Source of the DNA: Anaerolineae bacterium
GTDB lineage: Bacteria; Chloroflexota; Anaerolineae; JAFGEY01
Direction: 5' to 3'
NCBI GenBank assembly: GCA_016931365.1
Contig: JAFGEY010000522.1
Span: 1 to 23,181 of the forward strand
DNA: 23,181 nt
Each line of letters begins with the position of its first letter. The stretch's first letter is position 1. This document shows positions 1 through 7,041 of this stretch, in pieces. The notes under the pieces are model-generated. The model saw nothing but the letters and a program-made list of their open reading frames with translations. It did not search any database and was not told the origin of the DNA. Position numbers and translations under genes: made by a program.

Positions 1-245
1 ACAAACTGGACGTAATCCTCGCGCTTGCGGCCGGACAGGGCAAAGATTTCGTCAAACATAAACGGCGCAGTGATCACCGTCGGGCCGCCGTCGAATTTAA
101 AGCCGTTGATTTCATAAACATAGCCGCGTCCGCCGGGCTTGTCGCGCTTTTCAAAGATTTCTACCTCATACCCCGGGTGTGAGGCGATCCGTGCCGCCGC
201 GCCCAACGCGCCAAATCCGCTGCCGATGATGATGATTTTAGGCAT
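1..245 (-). CDS. Phytoene desaturase/CrtI-like FAD oxidoreductase (N-terminal part, runs off the left edge)
   Basis: Only the first 81 codons are inside the window. The start is the ATG at 245, preceded by a good ribosome site (GAAAGGAGAG). The protein opens with [18 protein letters not shown], a Rossmann dinucleotide-binding loop. It continues with an acidic beta-2 end ([13 protein letters not shown]) and then the segment [18 protein letters not shown], which resembles the GPT(V/L)I block of CrtI-type phytoene desaturases, carotenoid isomerases and related amine-oxidase-fold enzymes. Such enzymes dehydrogenate or isomerise polyenes with FAD. It lies 54 bp downstream of the MFS gene on the same strand and is probably the next operon member. 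The exact substrate cannot be told from this piece, and diapophytoene desaturases or ketolases share the motif. A carotenoid role would fit the heliorhodopsin upstream. Confidence 0.85.
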   Translation of the reverse strand, partial: MPKIIIIGSGFGALGAAARIASHPGYEVEIFEKRDKPGGRGYVYEINGFKFDGGPTVITAPFMFDEIFALSGRKREDYVQF

Positions 246-268
246 TGTTTCTCTCCTTTCAAAAAAGA

Positions 269-295
269 GTAGACAAGGAACAGGTAGACAAGAAA
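269..295. repeat. Two imperfect 12-bp direct repeats between the MFS and CrtI-like genes
   Basis: GTAGACAAGGAA (269-280) and GTAGACAAGAAA (284-295) recur with a 15 bp period in the short spacer between the two genes. This may be a small tandem duplication. No function is evident. Confidence 0.35.
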
Positions 296-299
296 TGGG

Positions 300-1505
300 T
301 CAGGTGTAGGTTGGTGCCGGGCAAGACATATCTGGCACAAAGAGAATGCTCCGCCAGATCAACCAGACCACACCACCCATGATCAATGCGCCAAGCACAC
401 CGGGCGCAAACGCGCCGACGTTTTGCATCAGAAAACCGGCCATAACTGGTGAAACCACGCGGGTCAGGCTGCCCAGTGAAGCCGAGAGGCCCAGTGTGCC
501 GCCAACCTGTTCCGGGTAGACCGATTTGGTCAGCGCGCTGTTCGAGACGACGTTCATCACTCCGCTGCTCAGGGCCAGCGGGATGAGGATGACGAACAAG
601 ATAATCAGGTTGGGCGTCAGTCCCCAGGCCAGCAAAGATATGGCGAGCAGGATGCCGGCCCCAAAAAGAAGCTGCTTGTCGGAAAAGCGTTTGGTGAGCT
701 GTGCAATGCCGCCAGCCTGCACCAAAACCACCAGGATGCCCACATAGGTCAGCACATAGCTGGTGGCCTGGGCGTCGAGGTTTAGCCGTTTGGCCGCAAA
801 GAGTGAAAAGATGGTTTCAAACATGGTAAAAGCCAGGCCGTACCACAGACGCACGTTGAGCAGCGGGCCGACGCAGGGCAGGCGCAGCGCTTCCCACAAC
901 TGGCGGAAGGAAAACGCGCTGCGCGGGCTGGCGGCAATCGCCTGCCTTTTTTCAGATGGCAGGGATTCCGGCAGCCACAGCAGCACGCCGATCAGGTTGA
1001 GCGCCGACAGCCCGGCGGCAATAAAGGCAGGCAGCGCGTAATTGCCGCCTGCACTCAACGTGCCACCCAGCGCCGGGCCAAAGATGAAGCCCAGCCCAAA
1101 GGACGCGCCGATGATGCCCAGCCCCTTGGCGCGATTTTTCTCGTCGGTCACGTCGGTGATATAGGCCTGGGCCAGCGAGATGTTGCCACCTAACAGCCCG
1201 TCGACGATGCGGCTGAAAAAGAGCATCCATAGCGCGCCCGCCAGCCCAAGCAGCAAAAATCCGACCACCGTACCGGCCAGCGAAACGATCAACAGCGGCT
1301 TGCGCCCGTAGCGGTCGGAGAGGCGGCCAATGGTCGGTGCGCCGACCATCTGCGTAACCGCATTGGCCGCCAGCAGCAAGCCGACGGCGGTCTCGGAGGC
1401 GTCAAATTTCTGAGCGTAAAAGGGCAGCAGCGGCAAGATCAGGCTGAACCCCAGAACGTCTATAAAAACGTATAAAAAAACCAGGAAAAGATTATTTTTA
1501 CGCAT
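300..1505 (-). CDS. MFS transporter, TetA/multidrug-efflux type
   Basis: The 401-residue protein has the usual length and about twelve hydrophobic segments of a major facilitator. Motif A is clear between helices 2 and 3 (GRLSDRYGRKPLL, about residues 59-72), and a motif-C-like Gly/Pro-rich helix 5 follows (GASFGLGFIFGPALGG, about 132-147). Both are typical of the DHA1 drug:proton antiporters related to TetA, located in the cytoplasmic membrane. The ATG at 1505 lies inside the end of the upstream P-type ATPase (8-nt overlap, ATGCGTAA), so translation is probably coupled. The stop is TGA. The substrate is unknown. In this context it might export an oxidised lipid, a pigment derivative or an antibiotic, but that is inference. 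Confidence 0.9.
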   Translation of the reverse strand: MRKNNLFLVFLYVFIDVLGFSLILPLLPFYAQKFDASETAVGLLLAANAVTQMVGAPTIGRLSDRYGRKPLLIVSLAGTVVGFLLLGLAGALWMLFFSRIVDGLLGGNISLAQAYITDVTDEKNRAKGLGIIGASFGLGFIFGPALGGTLSAGGNYALPAFIAAGLSALNLIGVLLWLPESLPSEKRQAIAASPRSAFSFRQLWEALRLPCVGPLLNVRLWYGLAFTMFETIFSLFAAKRLNLDAQATSYVLTYVGILVVLVQAGGIAQLTKRFSDKQLLFGAGILLAISLLAWGLTPNLIILFVILIPLALSSGVMNVVSNSALTKSVYPEQVGGTLGLSASLGSLTRVVSPVMAGFLMQNVGAFAPGVLGALIMGGVVWLIWRSILFVPDMSCPAPTYT

Positions 1506-4311
1506 TCTCTTTGCTCGATGTAGATGATGTTGATGTGAGTCGCGTCCGACGCGTCGTCACGGCTTTTTCGATGCGTACGGCGATCCAGACCAGCACGCCC
1601 AATCCGGCACATAGACCCAGGTCGGGCAGTGAAAGCGGCACGATCTGGAAAAAACGATCGAAAAATGGGACATAGATGGCTATCGCTTGCAGTGCGATCG
1701 TCAGCAGGGTGACGGCCAGCATCGCTGGATTGGCACGCAGCCCGGCCCAGACGGTCTTGCTTGATGCGCGCAGCCCCAGCGCGTGTCCGATCTGGGTGAA
1801 GGCAAGTGTGGTAAAGGCCATTGTTTGCCAGGTGGCGTCGCCAGGCTCATAATAGGCATAGCTGACGCCCAAAGTGAGTAAAGCGATGAAAAGTCCGACC
1901 CAGATCATGTGCCGTCCAGCCCCTTCGCCAAAGATGCTGGCCTGGGGCAAGCGCGGTGGACGTTGCATTGTGTCCTTTTCCGATGGCTCCAGGCCGAGAC
2001 CGAGGCCCATCAGGCCGTCGGTGAGCAGGTTAAGCCACAGCAGTTGTAATGGCAGCAGGGCCACATTGATCCCCAGTAGCGGCGACAAGAGCATAACCAG
2101 TACTTTGGCCGCGTTGCCACCGATGGAAAATTTGACAAAGCGCAGCAGGTTGTCATAGATGATCCGCCCCTCTTCGACGGCAGCGACGATGGTGGCAAAA
2201 TTGTCGTCGAGCAGCACCGCGTCGGCGGCTTCCTTGGCTACGTCGGTGCCGGTGATGCCCATCGACACGCCGATGTTGGCTTTGCGCAGGGCCGGAGAAT
2301 CATTCACTCCGTCGCCGGTCATAGCGACGATCTGGCCGCGCGCTTGCAGCGCATCGACGATCTTGAGCTTGTCTTCCGGCGTCACTCTGGCGTACACCGA
2401 GACGGTTTCGACGATCGCTTGCAGTTCTTGCGATGACATCTGGCTGAGTTCCTGCCCGGTCAGGACCCGACCTTGCAGTTGAATGATACCCAGTTCGGCG
2501 GCGATGGCGGCAGCCGTCAGCGGATGATCGCCGGTGATCATGATCGGCCGGATGCCGGCCATTTTGCAGGTTTCTACGGCGTGTTTTGCTTCTGAGCGAG
2601 GCGGATCGATCATTCCAACCAGCCCGACAAAGGTCAGGTCCTGCTCTTGAATTTCGTCGGCGCTGGAAGGTTGGTCGTCCAGCCAGCGCAGGGCGACGCC
2701 CAATACACGCATTCCCTGTCCGGCCAGCTTGCTGTTTGCCGCCTGGATGCGTCCCTGCCAGACTTCGGTCATCGGTTCGACGCGCTCGTTGTTCCAGATG
2801 TGTGTCGAGATGTCCAGCAGCTTGTCGACCGCGCCTTTGGTCACGGCGACAAACTGGCCGTTACCATTTGCCAGTGGACGAAGGCTTTCAGGCAGCGATT
2901 GAGCGTCCGAGATGGCGTGGATGGTGGTCATCCGCTTGCGTTCCGAGTCGAAAGGCAGTTCGGCCACGCGCGGCATCCACGATTCCAGATCGTCTTTGAC
3001 GAGGCCGGCCTGGGCGGCGGCGACGATCAGCGCGCCTTCGGTGGGATCGCCAACGGCGTGAAAACAGCCTTTTTGTGGATCGGGCTTGAGCACGGCGTCA
3101 TTACACAACGCGCCGCCAGCGAGCACCATCTGAACCGGGATCGACGCATGGTCGAGAAGGCCCGGTGAGCACTCGTTCATATTGACCGAAGGCTGTCGAC
3201 GGCGCATTGTCTCATTCAGTTCCAGCGTGTGCCCGGCCACGTCGATCAGCGTGACGGTCATGCGATTCTCGGTCAGCGTTCCGGTTTTGTCTGAGCAGAT
3301 CACCGTCACCGAACCGAGTGTTTCGACGGCGGGCAGTTTGCGGATCAGCGCCTGCCGTTTGAGCATCCGCTGTGCGGCGAGCGAAAGGGTGATCGTGACC
3401 ACTGCCGGGAGTCCCTCCGGGACAACGGCGACGGCGACGCTGACTGCCGTCACAAACATATCCAGCAGCGGCTCGCCGCTCAGCAGGCCGATGGCTGCCA
3501 CCAGAACAGCGGCGATCAAACCGACAATGGCCAACATCTTGCCAACTTGATCGAGTTTGCGCTGCAAGGGCGTCTGTTCCTGCTCGATTTGCTGGATCAG
3601 TGTGGCGATTTTGCCCAATTCGGTGTCCATGCCGGTGGCGGTGACGACCGCCGCGCCGCGCCCGTAAGTGACAACCGTGCCCATGTAGGCCATATTGCGC
3701 CGGTCGCCCAGCGGCAGCGCCGTGCCGCCAGCCGCCGGCGGGTAGGCCTTTGTTTCCTTTTCAACGGCTTCGGATTCGCCGGTCAGCGCGGCCTCCTGGA
3801 TGCGCATGTTAACGCTGTCGATCAGCCGCATATCGGCGGGGACGCGATTCCCCGTTTCGAGCAGGACAATGTCACCCGGCACCAAGTCGCGTGCTGAAAC
3901 CTGGTTCAGTTCGCCGTCGCGATGGACACGCACGGAAGGTACGGCCAGCTTTTTCAAGGCGGCCATTGCCTTCTCAGCCCGGTATTCCTGGATGAATCCC
4001 AGCAGTGCAAACATCAGTACGATGACCAGGATGGCGATCGTTTCGGTTGCTTTGCCCAACAGCCCAGAGACAATGGCTGCCACGATCAGGATGACGACCA
4101 TTGTTTCGGTAAACTGTTCGAACAGCATACGCCACGGGCTTTTGACGGCTTGCTCGGTCATTTCATTGGGACCCAGGAGGGCCAGCCGCCGTGCGGCCTC
4201 AGTCGTGCTCAGACCGTGGTCGGCGGCGACGTCGAGCTGTTCAAGGGTCTGCGCGGTTGTTTTTTGATACCAGTCCATCGCTGGATCGATCTGGTTAGGA
4301 AACGGAGACAT
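1498..4311 (-). CDS. P2A-type cation (calcium-type) transporting P-type ATPase
   Basis: The 937-residue protein carries the full set of P-type ATPase marks: N-terminal cation-ATPase domain, actuator TGES (177-180), phosphorylation site DKTGT with Asp341, MITGDHP (about 591-597), hinge [10 protein letters not shown] (665-674), and a C-terminal helix bundle. The M4 motif PEGLP (298-302) and M6 motif NLLTDG (761-766) are those of the SERCA/PMCA class. Aligning by spacing, SERCA ion-ligands Glu309, Asn768, Asn796 and Asp800 match Glu299, Asn733, Asn761 and Asp765. The SERCA site-I residue Glu771 is Lys736 here, so only one calcium site is likely. The protein probably expels Ca2+ (or another cation) from the cytoplasm using ATP. 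AAAAGGA precedes the ATG by 9 nt, and the gene begins 12 bp after the Rieske gene. Specificity for Ca2+ rather than Mn2+ or Na+ is not proven. Confidence 0.95.
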   Translation of the reverse strand: MSPFPNQIDPAMDWYQKTTAQTLEQLDVAADHGLSTTEAARRLALLGPNEMTEQAVKSPWRMLFEQFTETMVVILIVAAIVSGLLGKATETIAILVIVLMFALLGFIQEYRAEKAMAALKKLAVPSVRVHRDGELNQVSARDLVPGDIVLLETGNRVPADMRLIDSVNMRIQEAALTGESEAVEKETKAYPPAAGGTALPLGDRRNMAYMGTVVTYGRGAAVVTATGMDTELGKIATLIQQIEQEQTPLQRKLDQVGKMLAIVGLIAAVLVAAIGLLSGEPLLDMFVTAVSVAVAVVPEGLPAVVTITLSLAAQRMLKRQALIRKLPAVETLGSVTVICSDKTGTLTENRMTVTLIDVAGHTLELNETMRRRQPSVNMNECSPGLLDHASIPVQMVLAGGALCNDAVLKPDPQKGCFHAVGDPTEGALIVAAAQAGLVKDDLESWMPRVAELPFDSERKRMTTIHAISDAQSLPESLRPLANGNGQFVAVTKGAVDKLLDISTHIWNNERVEPMTEVWQGRIQAANSKLAGQGMRVLGVALRWLDDQPSSADEIQEQDLTFVGLVGMIDPPRSEAKHAVETCKMAGIRPIMITGDHPLTAAAIAAELGIIQLQGRVLTGQELSQMSSQELQAIVETVSVYARVTPEDKLKIVDALQARGQIVAMTGDGVNDSPALRKANIGVSMGITGTDVAKEAADAVLLDDNFATIVAAVEEGRIIYDNLLRFVKFSIGGNAAKVLVMLLSPLLGINVALLPLQLLWLNLLTDGLMGLGLGLEPSEKDTMQRPPRLPQASIFGEGAGRHMIWVGLFIALLTLGVSYAYYEPGDATWQTMAFTTLAFTQIGHALGLRASSKTVWAGLRANPAMLAVTLLTIALQAIAIYVPFFDRFFQIVPLSLPDLGLCAGLGVLVWIAVRIEKAVTTRRTRLTSTSSTSSKENA

Positions 4312-4323
4312 CGGTTTGTCCTT

Positions 4324-5319
4324 TTAGGCGTTGGTTTCCATTTGGGCCGCGTCCATCAATTCCTGCCGCCGCTTGCGATATTCGGTGATCGGATGGTCGC
4401 CCTGGATCAGTTTTTCGCCGCTGCGCAGGGCTGAGGCTTTGGGGCGCTGCGTGTTGACCACCCGGCGATCCTGATGGGCGACCTTGAGGTTAAAGGGCAT
4501 AGCCAGTTGGGCGATCCATTGGCCCAGGATGGGTACGGTCATAAATTTCTGGTAAAAGCGCAGGTAGAGCAGCGTGTGCTCGTCGTCGACGGGGACAAAG
4601 GCGGCCAGCACGCGCACATCCTTTGAAATGTAATTTTCCCACAGGTTGGGAAAGATGAATTCCAGCTTGAAATCGCGGTCGGTGGGGGGGATGGGTACTT
4701 GATCCGGCTTGCGCGGCGTAGAGCCATCATCCACCTTGTTGAACACGTAGACGTGAAATTTGTTGCGGTGAATCCACTCGACGCCCGGCCCTTCGATCAG
4801 CGTGCGGCAGCCGCGGCCGATGGTGTTATAATGGACAAAGGGGAGATGAACGGCGTCCAACTGGTTTTCGATCACCCGCGAATAGTGGGCATCCCAGGGA
4901 TCGATGGCCTGGCCGTAGACCATCCCGTCCAGGTCGTCGAAAAATTCGGGCGGCTGGAGGTCAGCGGGCGGGTTTTCGCCCCACCAGATCCAGATGAAAC
5001 CGTGCGCCTCGTGGGTGGGGTAGCTGTGCACCTTGAACCGCTCCGGCACCGGCGCGGTCTGGCCGTTGGCCGGGATTTTGGTCACCCGGCCGGCGGTGTC
5101 GTATTCAAAGCCGTGAAAAGGACATTGCAGGCGTCCGTTGCTGACCACGCGCCCTTTGCTCAACTCGACGCCGCGATGGACGCAGCGGTCGAACAGACAG
5201 CTCACTGCACCGCTCTTGTCGCGCCAGAAAACCAGCTTTTCGCCCATACGCGTCACACCGATCGGCCTGGCCTGGACCTGATTGGATGCAAGTACCACAT
5301 ACCATTGATTACGAATCAT
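4324..5319 (-). CDS. Rieske [2Fe-2S] mononuclear non-haem iron oxygenase, alpha-subunit type
   Basis: I place the start at the ATG at 5319, giving 331 residues beginning MIRNQWYVVL. The open frame continues 65 codons upstream, but that stretch has no family features and overlaps another gene. The Rieske domain holds C46-V-H48 and C66-PF-H69. The catalytic domain has ENQLDAVHLPFVH (151-163), in which Asp155, His158 and His163 match the bridging Asp and iron-ligand histidines of ring-hydroxylating oxygenases. The family, which includes vanillate demethylase and pheophorbide a/chlorophyllide oxygenases, uses O2 and electrons from a reductase. No reductase or ferredoxin gene lies next to it. The start overlaps the preceding 40-residue membrane protein gene by 11 nt (ATGATTCGTAA), which implies coupled translation. 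The substrate is unknown. Confidence 0.92.
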   Translation of the reverse strand: MIRNQWYVVLASNQVQARPIGVTRMGEKLVFWRDKSGAVSCLFDRCVHRGVELSKGRVVSNGRLQCPFHGFEYDTAGRVTKIPANGQTAPVPERFKVHSYPTHEAHGFIWIWWGENPPADLQPPEFFDDLDGMVYGQAIDPWDAHYSRVIENQLDAVHLPFVHYNTIGRGCRTLIEGPGVEWIHRNKFHVYVFNKVDDGSTPRKPDQVPIPPTDRDFKLEFIFPNLWENYISKDVRVLAAFVPVDDEHTLLYLRFYQKFMTVPILGQWIAQLAMPFNLKVAHQDRRVVNTQRPKASALRSGEKLIQGDHPITEYRKRRQELMDAAQMETNA

Positions 5320-5431
5320 GATCCTTGCCTTTCTTTTTGTTGCGCCTGGCGATCTGGGCCAGACTGATAAGGCGCAAGATATAGTATACAACAATGATTG
5401 CCACAATGACAACTGCGGCCAATGTTTCCAT
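5309..5431 (-). CDS. Small single-pass membrane protein (40 aa) translationally coupled to the Rieske oxygenase
   Basis: This gene is short and easily overlooked. The ATG at 5431 has a strong ribosome site (GGAG six bases upstream). The frame ends in TAA at 5309, 11 nt inside the Rieske gene. The protein starts METLAAVVIVAIIVVYYILR, so residues about 4-25 form one hydrophobic helix, followed by a strongly basic tail (ARRNKKKGKDHDS). By the positive-inside rule the C-terminus should be cytoplasmic. Helix plus basic tail, good ribosome site and coupling overlap together make it a credible gene. I recognise no family. It could anchor or escort the oxygenase or the downstream ATPase, but that is speculation. 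A leader ORF that only drives translation of the oxygenase is the alternative. Confidence 0.7.
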   Translation of the reverse strand: METLAAVVIVAIIVVYYILRLISLAQIARRNKKKGKDHDS

Positions 5432-5449
5432 ACATTTCTCCGGTCAACT

Positions 5450-5476
5450 TTCCCGAAAGCTTTTAGCTTCCGGGAA
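5450..5476 (-). other. Intercistronic RNA hairpin between the peroxiredoxin and the small membrane protein
   Basis: On the minus strand the arms TTCCCGGAAGC and GCTTTCGGGAA pair over 11 bp around a TAAAA loop. The one non-Watson-Crick position is a G-U wobble in minus-strand RNA but an A-C mismatch in plus-strand RNA, so the structure suits the minus-strand transcript. It starts 15 nt after the peroxiredoxin stop and ends 18 nt before the next start. No U-run follows, so it is not a standard intrinsic terminator. It may be a processing or mRNA-stability element. Confidence 0.6.
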
Positions 5477-5491
5477 GGTACAGCATTGTGA

Positions 5492-5974
5492 TCAGGTTCG
5501 TCTTTCTTGCTCAATCTCGTCCAGCAGGGCCAAAATCTCGGCGTTGTCCGGAATGTCGCTCATCGAATGGCCATAATGGACATAGCGCGCCTTGCCTGCT
5601 TGGTCGATGATAACCTGGGCGGGCATGCGGCCCAGCTTGAACAGGTTGACCTCTTGTCCATACCGCTTGAGCACGGTGTGAGTGGGGTCGGGCAGGCCGA
5701 CGAACGGAATGCCCTCGTCTTGCCAGTAACGGGCAAAGGCCGCGCCATCTTCCGGGCCGACGACTACGATCTCGGTGTCATGGTTCTGGAATTCGTCATA
5801 TTGTTGGCGCAACTGCGCCATGTGCCGGCGGCAGAAGGGTCAAACAAAGCCCCGATTAAAGACCAGCAAGACATTTTTGCGGCCTCGATAATCGGATAGG
5901 CGCACAGTCTGACCATTCCAATCCGTCAGCTCGAACTCGGGCGCTGGGGTGTCAATGGCAACTCGGTTCCCCAT
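5492..5974 (-). CDS. Peroxiredoxin-like (AhpC/TSA fold) probable selenoprotein with in-frame TGA at the active site
   Basis: The true start is the ATG at 5974, behind AAAGGAG with 8 nt spacing. The frame runs 160 codons and is interrupted only by TGA at 5842-5840 (codon 45). Before it lies a typical peroxiredoxin N-terminus: APEFEL (11-16), then LSDYRGRKNVLLVFNRGFV. After it comes PFCRRHMAQL. The TGA therefore sits exactly where related proteins have the peroxidatic Cys of a CPxC motif, giving U45-P-F-C48 if read as selenocysteine. The remaining frame is intact and conserved in style (VVVGPED, MPAQVIIDQAGKARYVHYGHSMSD). A stem-loop suited to SelB follows (5805-5820). TGA ends several neighbours, so it is not recoded to Trp. 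It would reduce peroxides or disulfides with thioredoxin-type donors. A nonsense mutation or read error (TGC or TGT to TGA) is the alternative. Annotating only from Met52 would remove the active site. Confidence 0.8.
5805..5820 (-). promoter_or_regulatory. Candidate bacterial SECIS hairpin
   Basis: Minus-strand RNA forms the perfect 6-bp stem UGGCGC / GCGCCA with apical loop AGUU. The loop begins 25 nt after the in-frame UGA. That fits the known bacterial SECIS pattern: small apical loop, G in its first two positions followed by U, and a loop about 16-37 nt from the UGA. It lies inside the coding sequence over residues 52-57. Confidence 0.65.
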
Positions 5975-6004
5975 GTGATTGGCTCCTTTCTGCTCTTTTT
6001 GGTT

Positions 6005-7012
6005 TTATCTCTCGCCGTTGTGAAGGACTCTATCCAGGAAGCTCATTGCGGCGTCAAGGAATGCCTGTGGGCACTCTTCGTGCGGCACGTGCCCGCAGTT
6101 GGGGATGACCACCAACTCGGCATTGGGCAGTTCGCCAGCAAGACGGATGCTTTGCTCTGTCGGGACGATGCGGTCGTCATCTCCCGTAATAACGAGGATG
6201 GGCAGGGTCAGCTCACCCAGTCGATCGGCCAGTCGGGGTGGTTTGCTGGCCGCGGTCAGCTCCCATAGAGCCCGGTCCCAATTTTCTACTTGCAATGGTT
6301 TCTGGTATCCCTTCCAAATCTCATCCGTGATCTTGGTCGGGTCGTGCCATGCAGAGCGGGCAAAAGCGATTCCCCAGGTTCGAATGCGCCGGGCGATCAG
6401 CGGGCCGAGGTGGCGCATTTGTGGTGTGCGCAGCAGGGGACGAACCAGGGCTGGCGAGCCGCCGCCAGCGTACACCGCCGGATCGACCAGGATCAAGGCT
6501 TTGACCCGCTCGGGATGTTCCAGGGCAGTCAGCATCGAAATGGCACCGCCGGCCGAGTTGCCGATCAGGACGGCCTGCTCTGCGCCCAGCATGTCGATCA
6601 GGGCGACGGTGAGATCGACTTGAAACTCGACCGAGTAGGGATTTTGGTCGCCCCACTCGGCGCGAAGCGGGCGCTCGGTCAGGCCAAATGCGGGTCGATC
6701 AAAGGCCAGCACTGTGCTCAACTCGCCCAGGGGAGCCATAACCTCTCGCCATGAAAAAAGACTGGATCCAAAGCCGTGCAGCAGAATGATTGCGGGTTGT
6801 CCTTGCCCGGCAGTCTTGTAATGGACTTGGAATTCTTCAACCTGGACGAAACGACTGTCGGTGTCGGCCAACTGCGCCGGGGGGACCGTATCTTTGAGGG
6901 GCGTAACCGGCACCAGGAACGGCCCAATCAGGAGTGCTATTAGCGGCGTCCCCAAGCCAATTACTGCGGTGTGCAAGACTTTTTTCTTCAATACCTTTTG
7001 CTTGTTGTTCAT
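6005..7012 (-). CDS. Alpha/beta hydrolase with N-terminal membrane anchor
   Basis: I choose the ATG at 7012 (335 residues). The longer open frame upstream only shadows the heliorhodopsin gene. Residues about 11-36 are hydrophobic after a Lys-rich start, so the protein is probably membrane-anchored with the enzyme outside, or secreted. The alpha/beta-hydrolase fold shows the oxyanion motif HGFGSS (79-84), nucleophile elbow GNSAGG with Ser153, acid Asp280 in GDDDRIVP, and His308 in CGHVPHEE. This is the arrangement of the family that includes haloperoxidase-like esterases, C-C hydrolases and epoxide hydrolases. Ser as nucleophile argues for esterase or C-C hydrolase activity. It begins 29 bp after heliorhodopsin and ends 30 bp before the peroxiredoxin. 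The ribosome site is weak. The substrate is unknown; a retinyl, carotenoid or lipid ester is only a guess. Confidence 0.88.
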   Translation of the reverse strand: MNNKQKVLKKKVLHTAVIGLGTPLIALLIGPFLVPVTPLKDTVPPAQLADTDSRFVQVEEFQVHYKTAGQGQPAIILLHGFGSSLFSWREVMAPLGELSTVLAFDRPAFGLTERPLRAEWGDQNPYSVEFQVDLTVALIDMLGAEQAVLIGNSAGGAISMLTALEHPERVKALILVDPAVYAGGGSPALVRPLLRTPQMRHLGPLIARRIRTWGIAFARSAWHDPTKITDEIWKGYQKPLQVENWDRALWELTAASKPPRLADRLGELTLPILVITGDDDRIVPTEQSIRLAGELPNAELVVIPNCGHVPHEECPQAFLDAAMSFLDRVLHNGER

Positions 7013-7041
7013 CAGCTCGTTGACCAATATAGCAGCCAGTT

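Noticed and set aside
5450..5476. Hairpin as a rho-independent terminator
   Set aside because: No U-run follows on the minus strand, and the plus-strand version has a mismatch and no convergent gene.
5320..5514. Upstream extension of the Rieske frame to 396 residues
   Set aside because: It overlaps the small membrane protein gene and hairpin, and the Rieske family N-terminus (MIRNQWYVVL) begins at 5319.
5492..5821. Reading the 109-residue frame from Met52 as the complete peroxiredoxin
   Set aside because: It lacks the thioredoxin-fold N-terminus and active site, and has no ribosome site of its own. Clear family sequence continues upstream through the TGA.
5840..5842. TGA recoded as tryptophan genome-wide
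   Set aside because: TGA terminates several neighbouring genes at the expected family lengths (for example at 300, 9341, 11302, 15041 and 19278), and the aligned residue in the family is Cys, not Trp.
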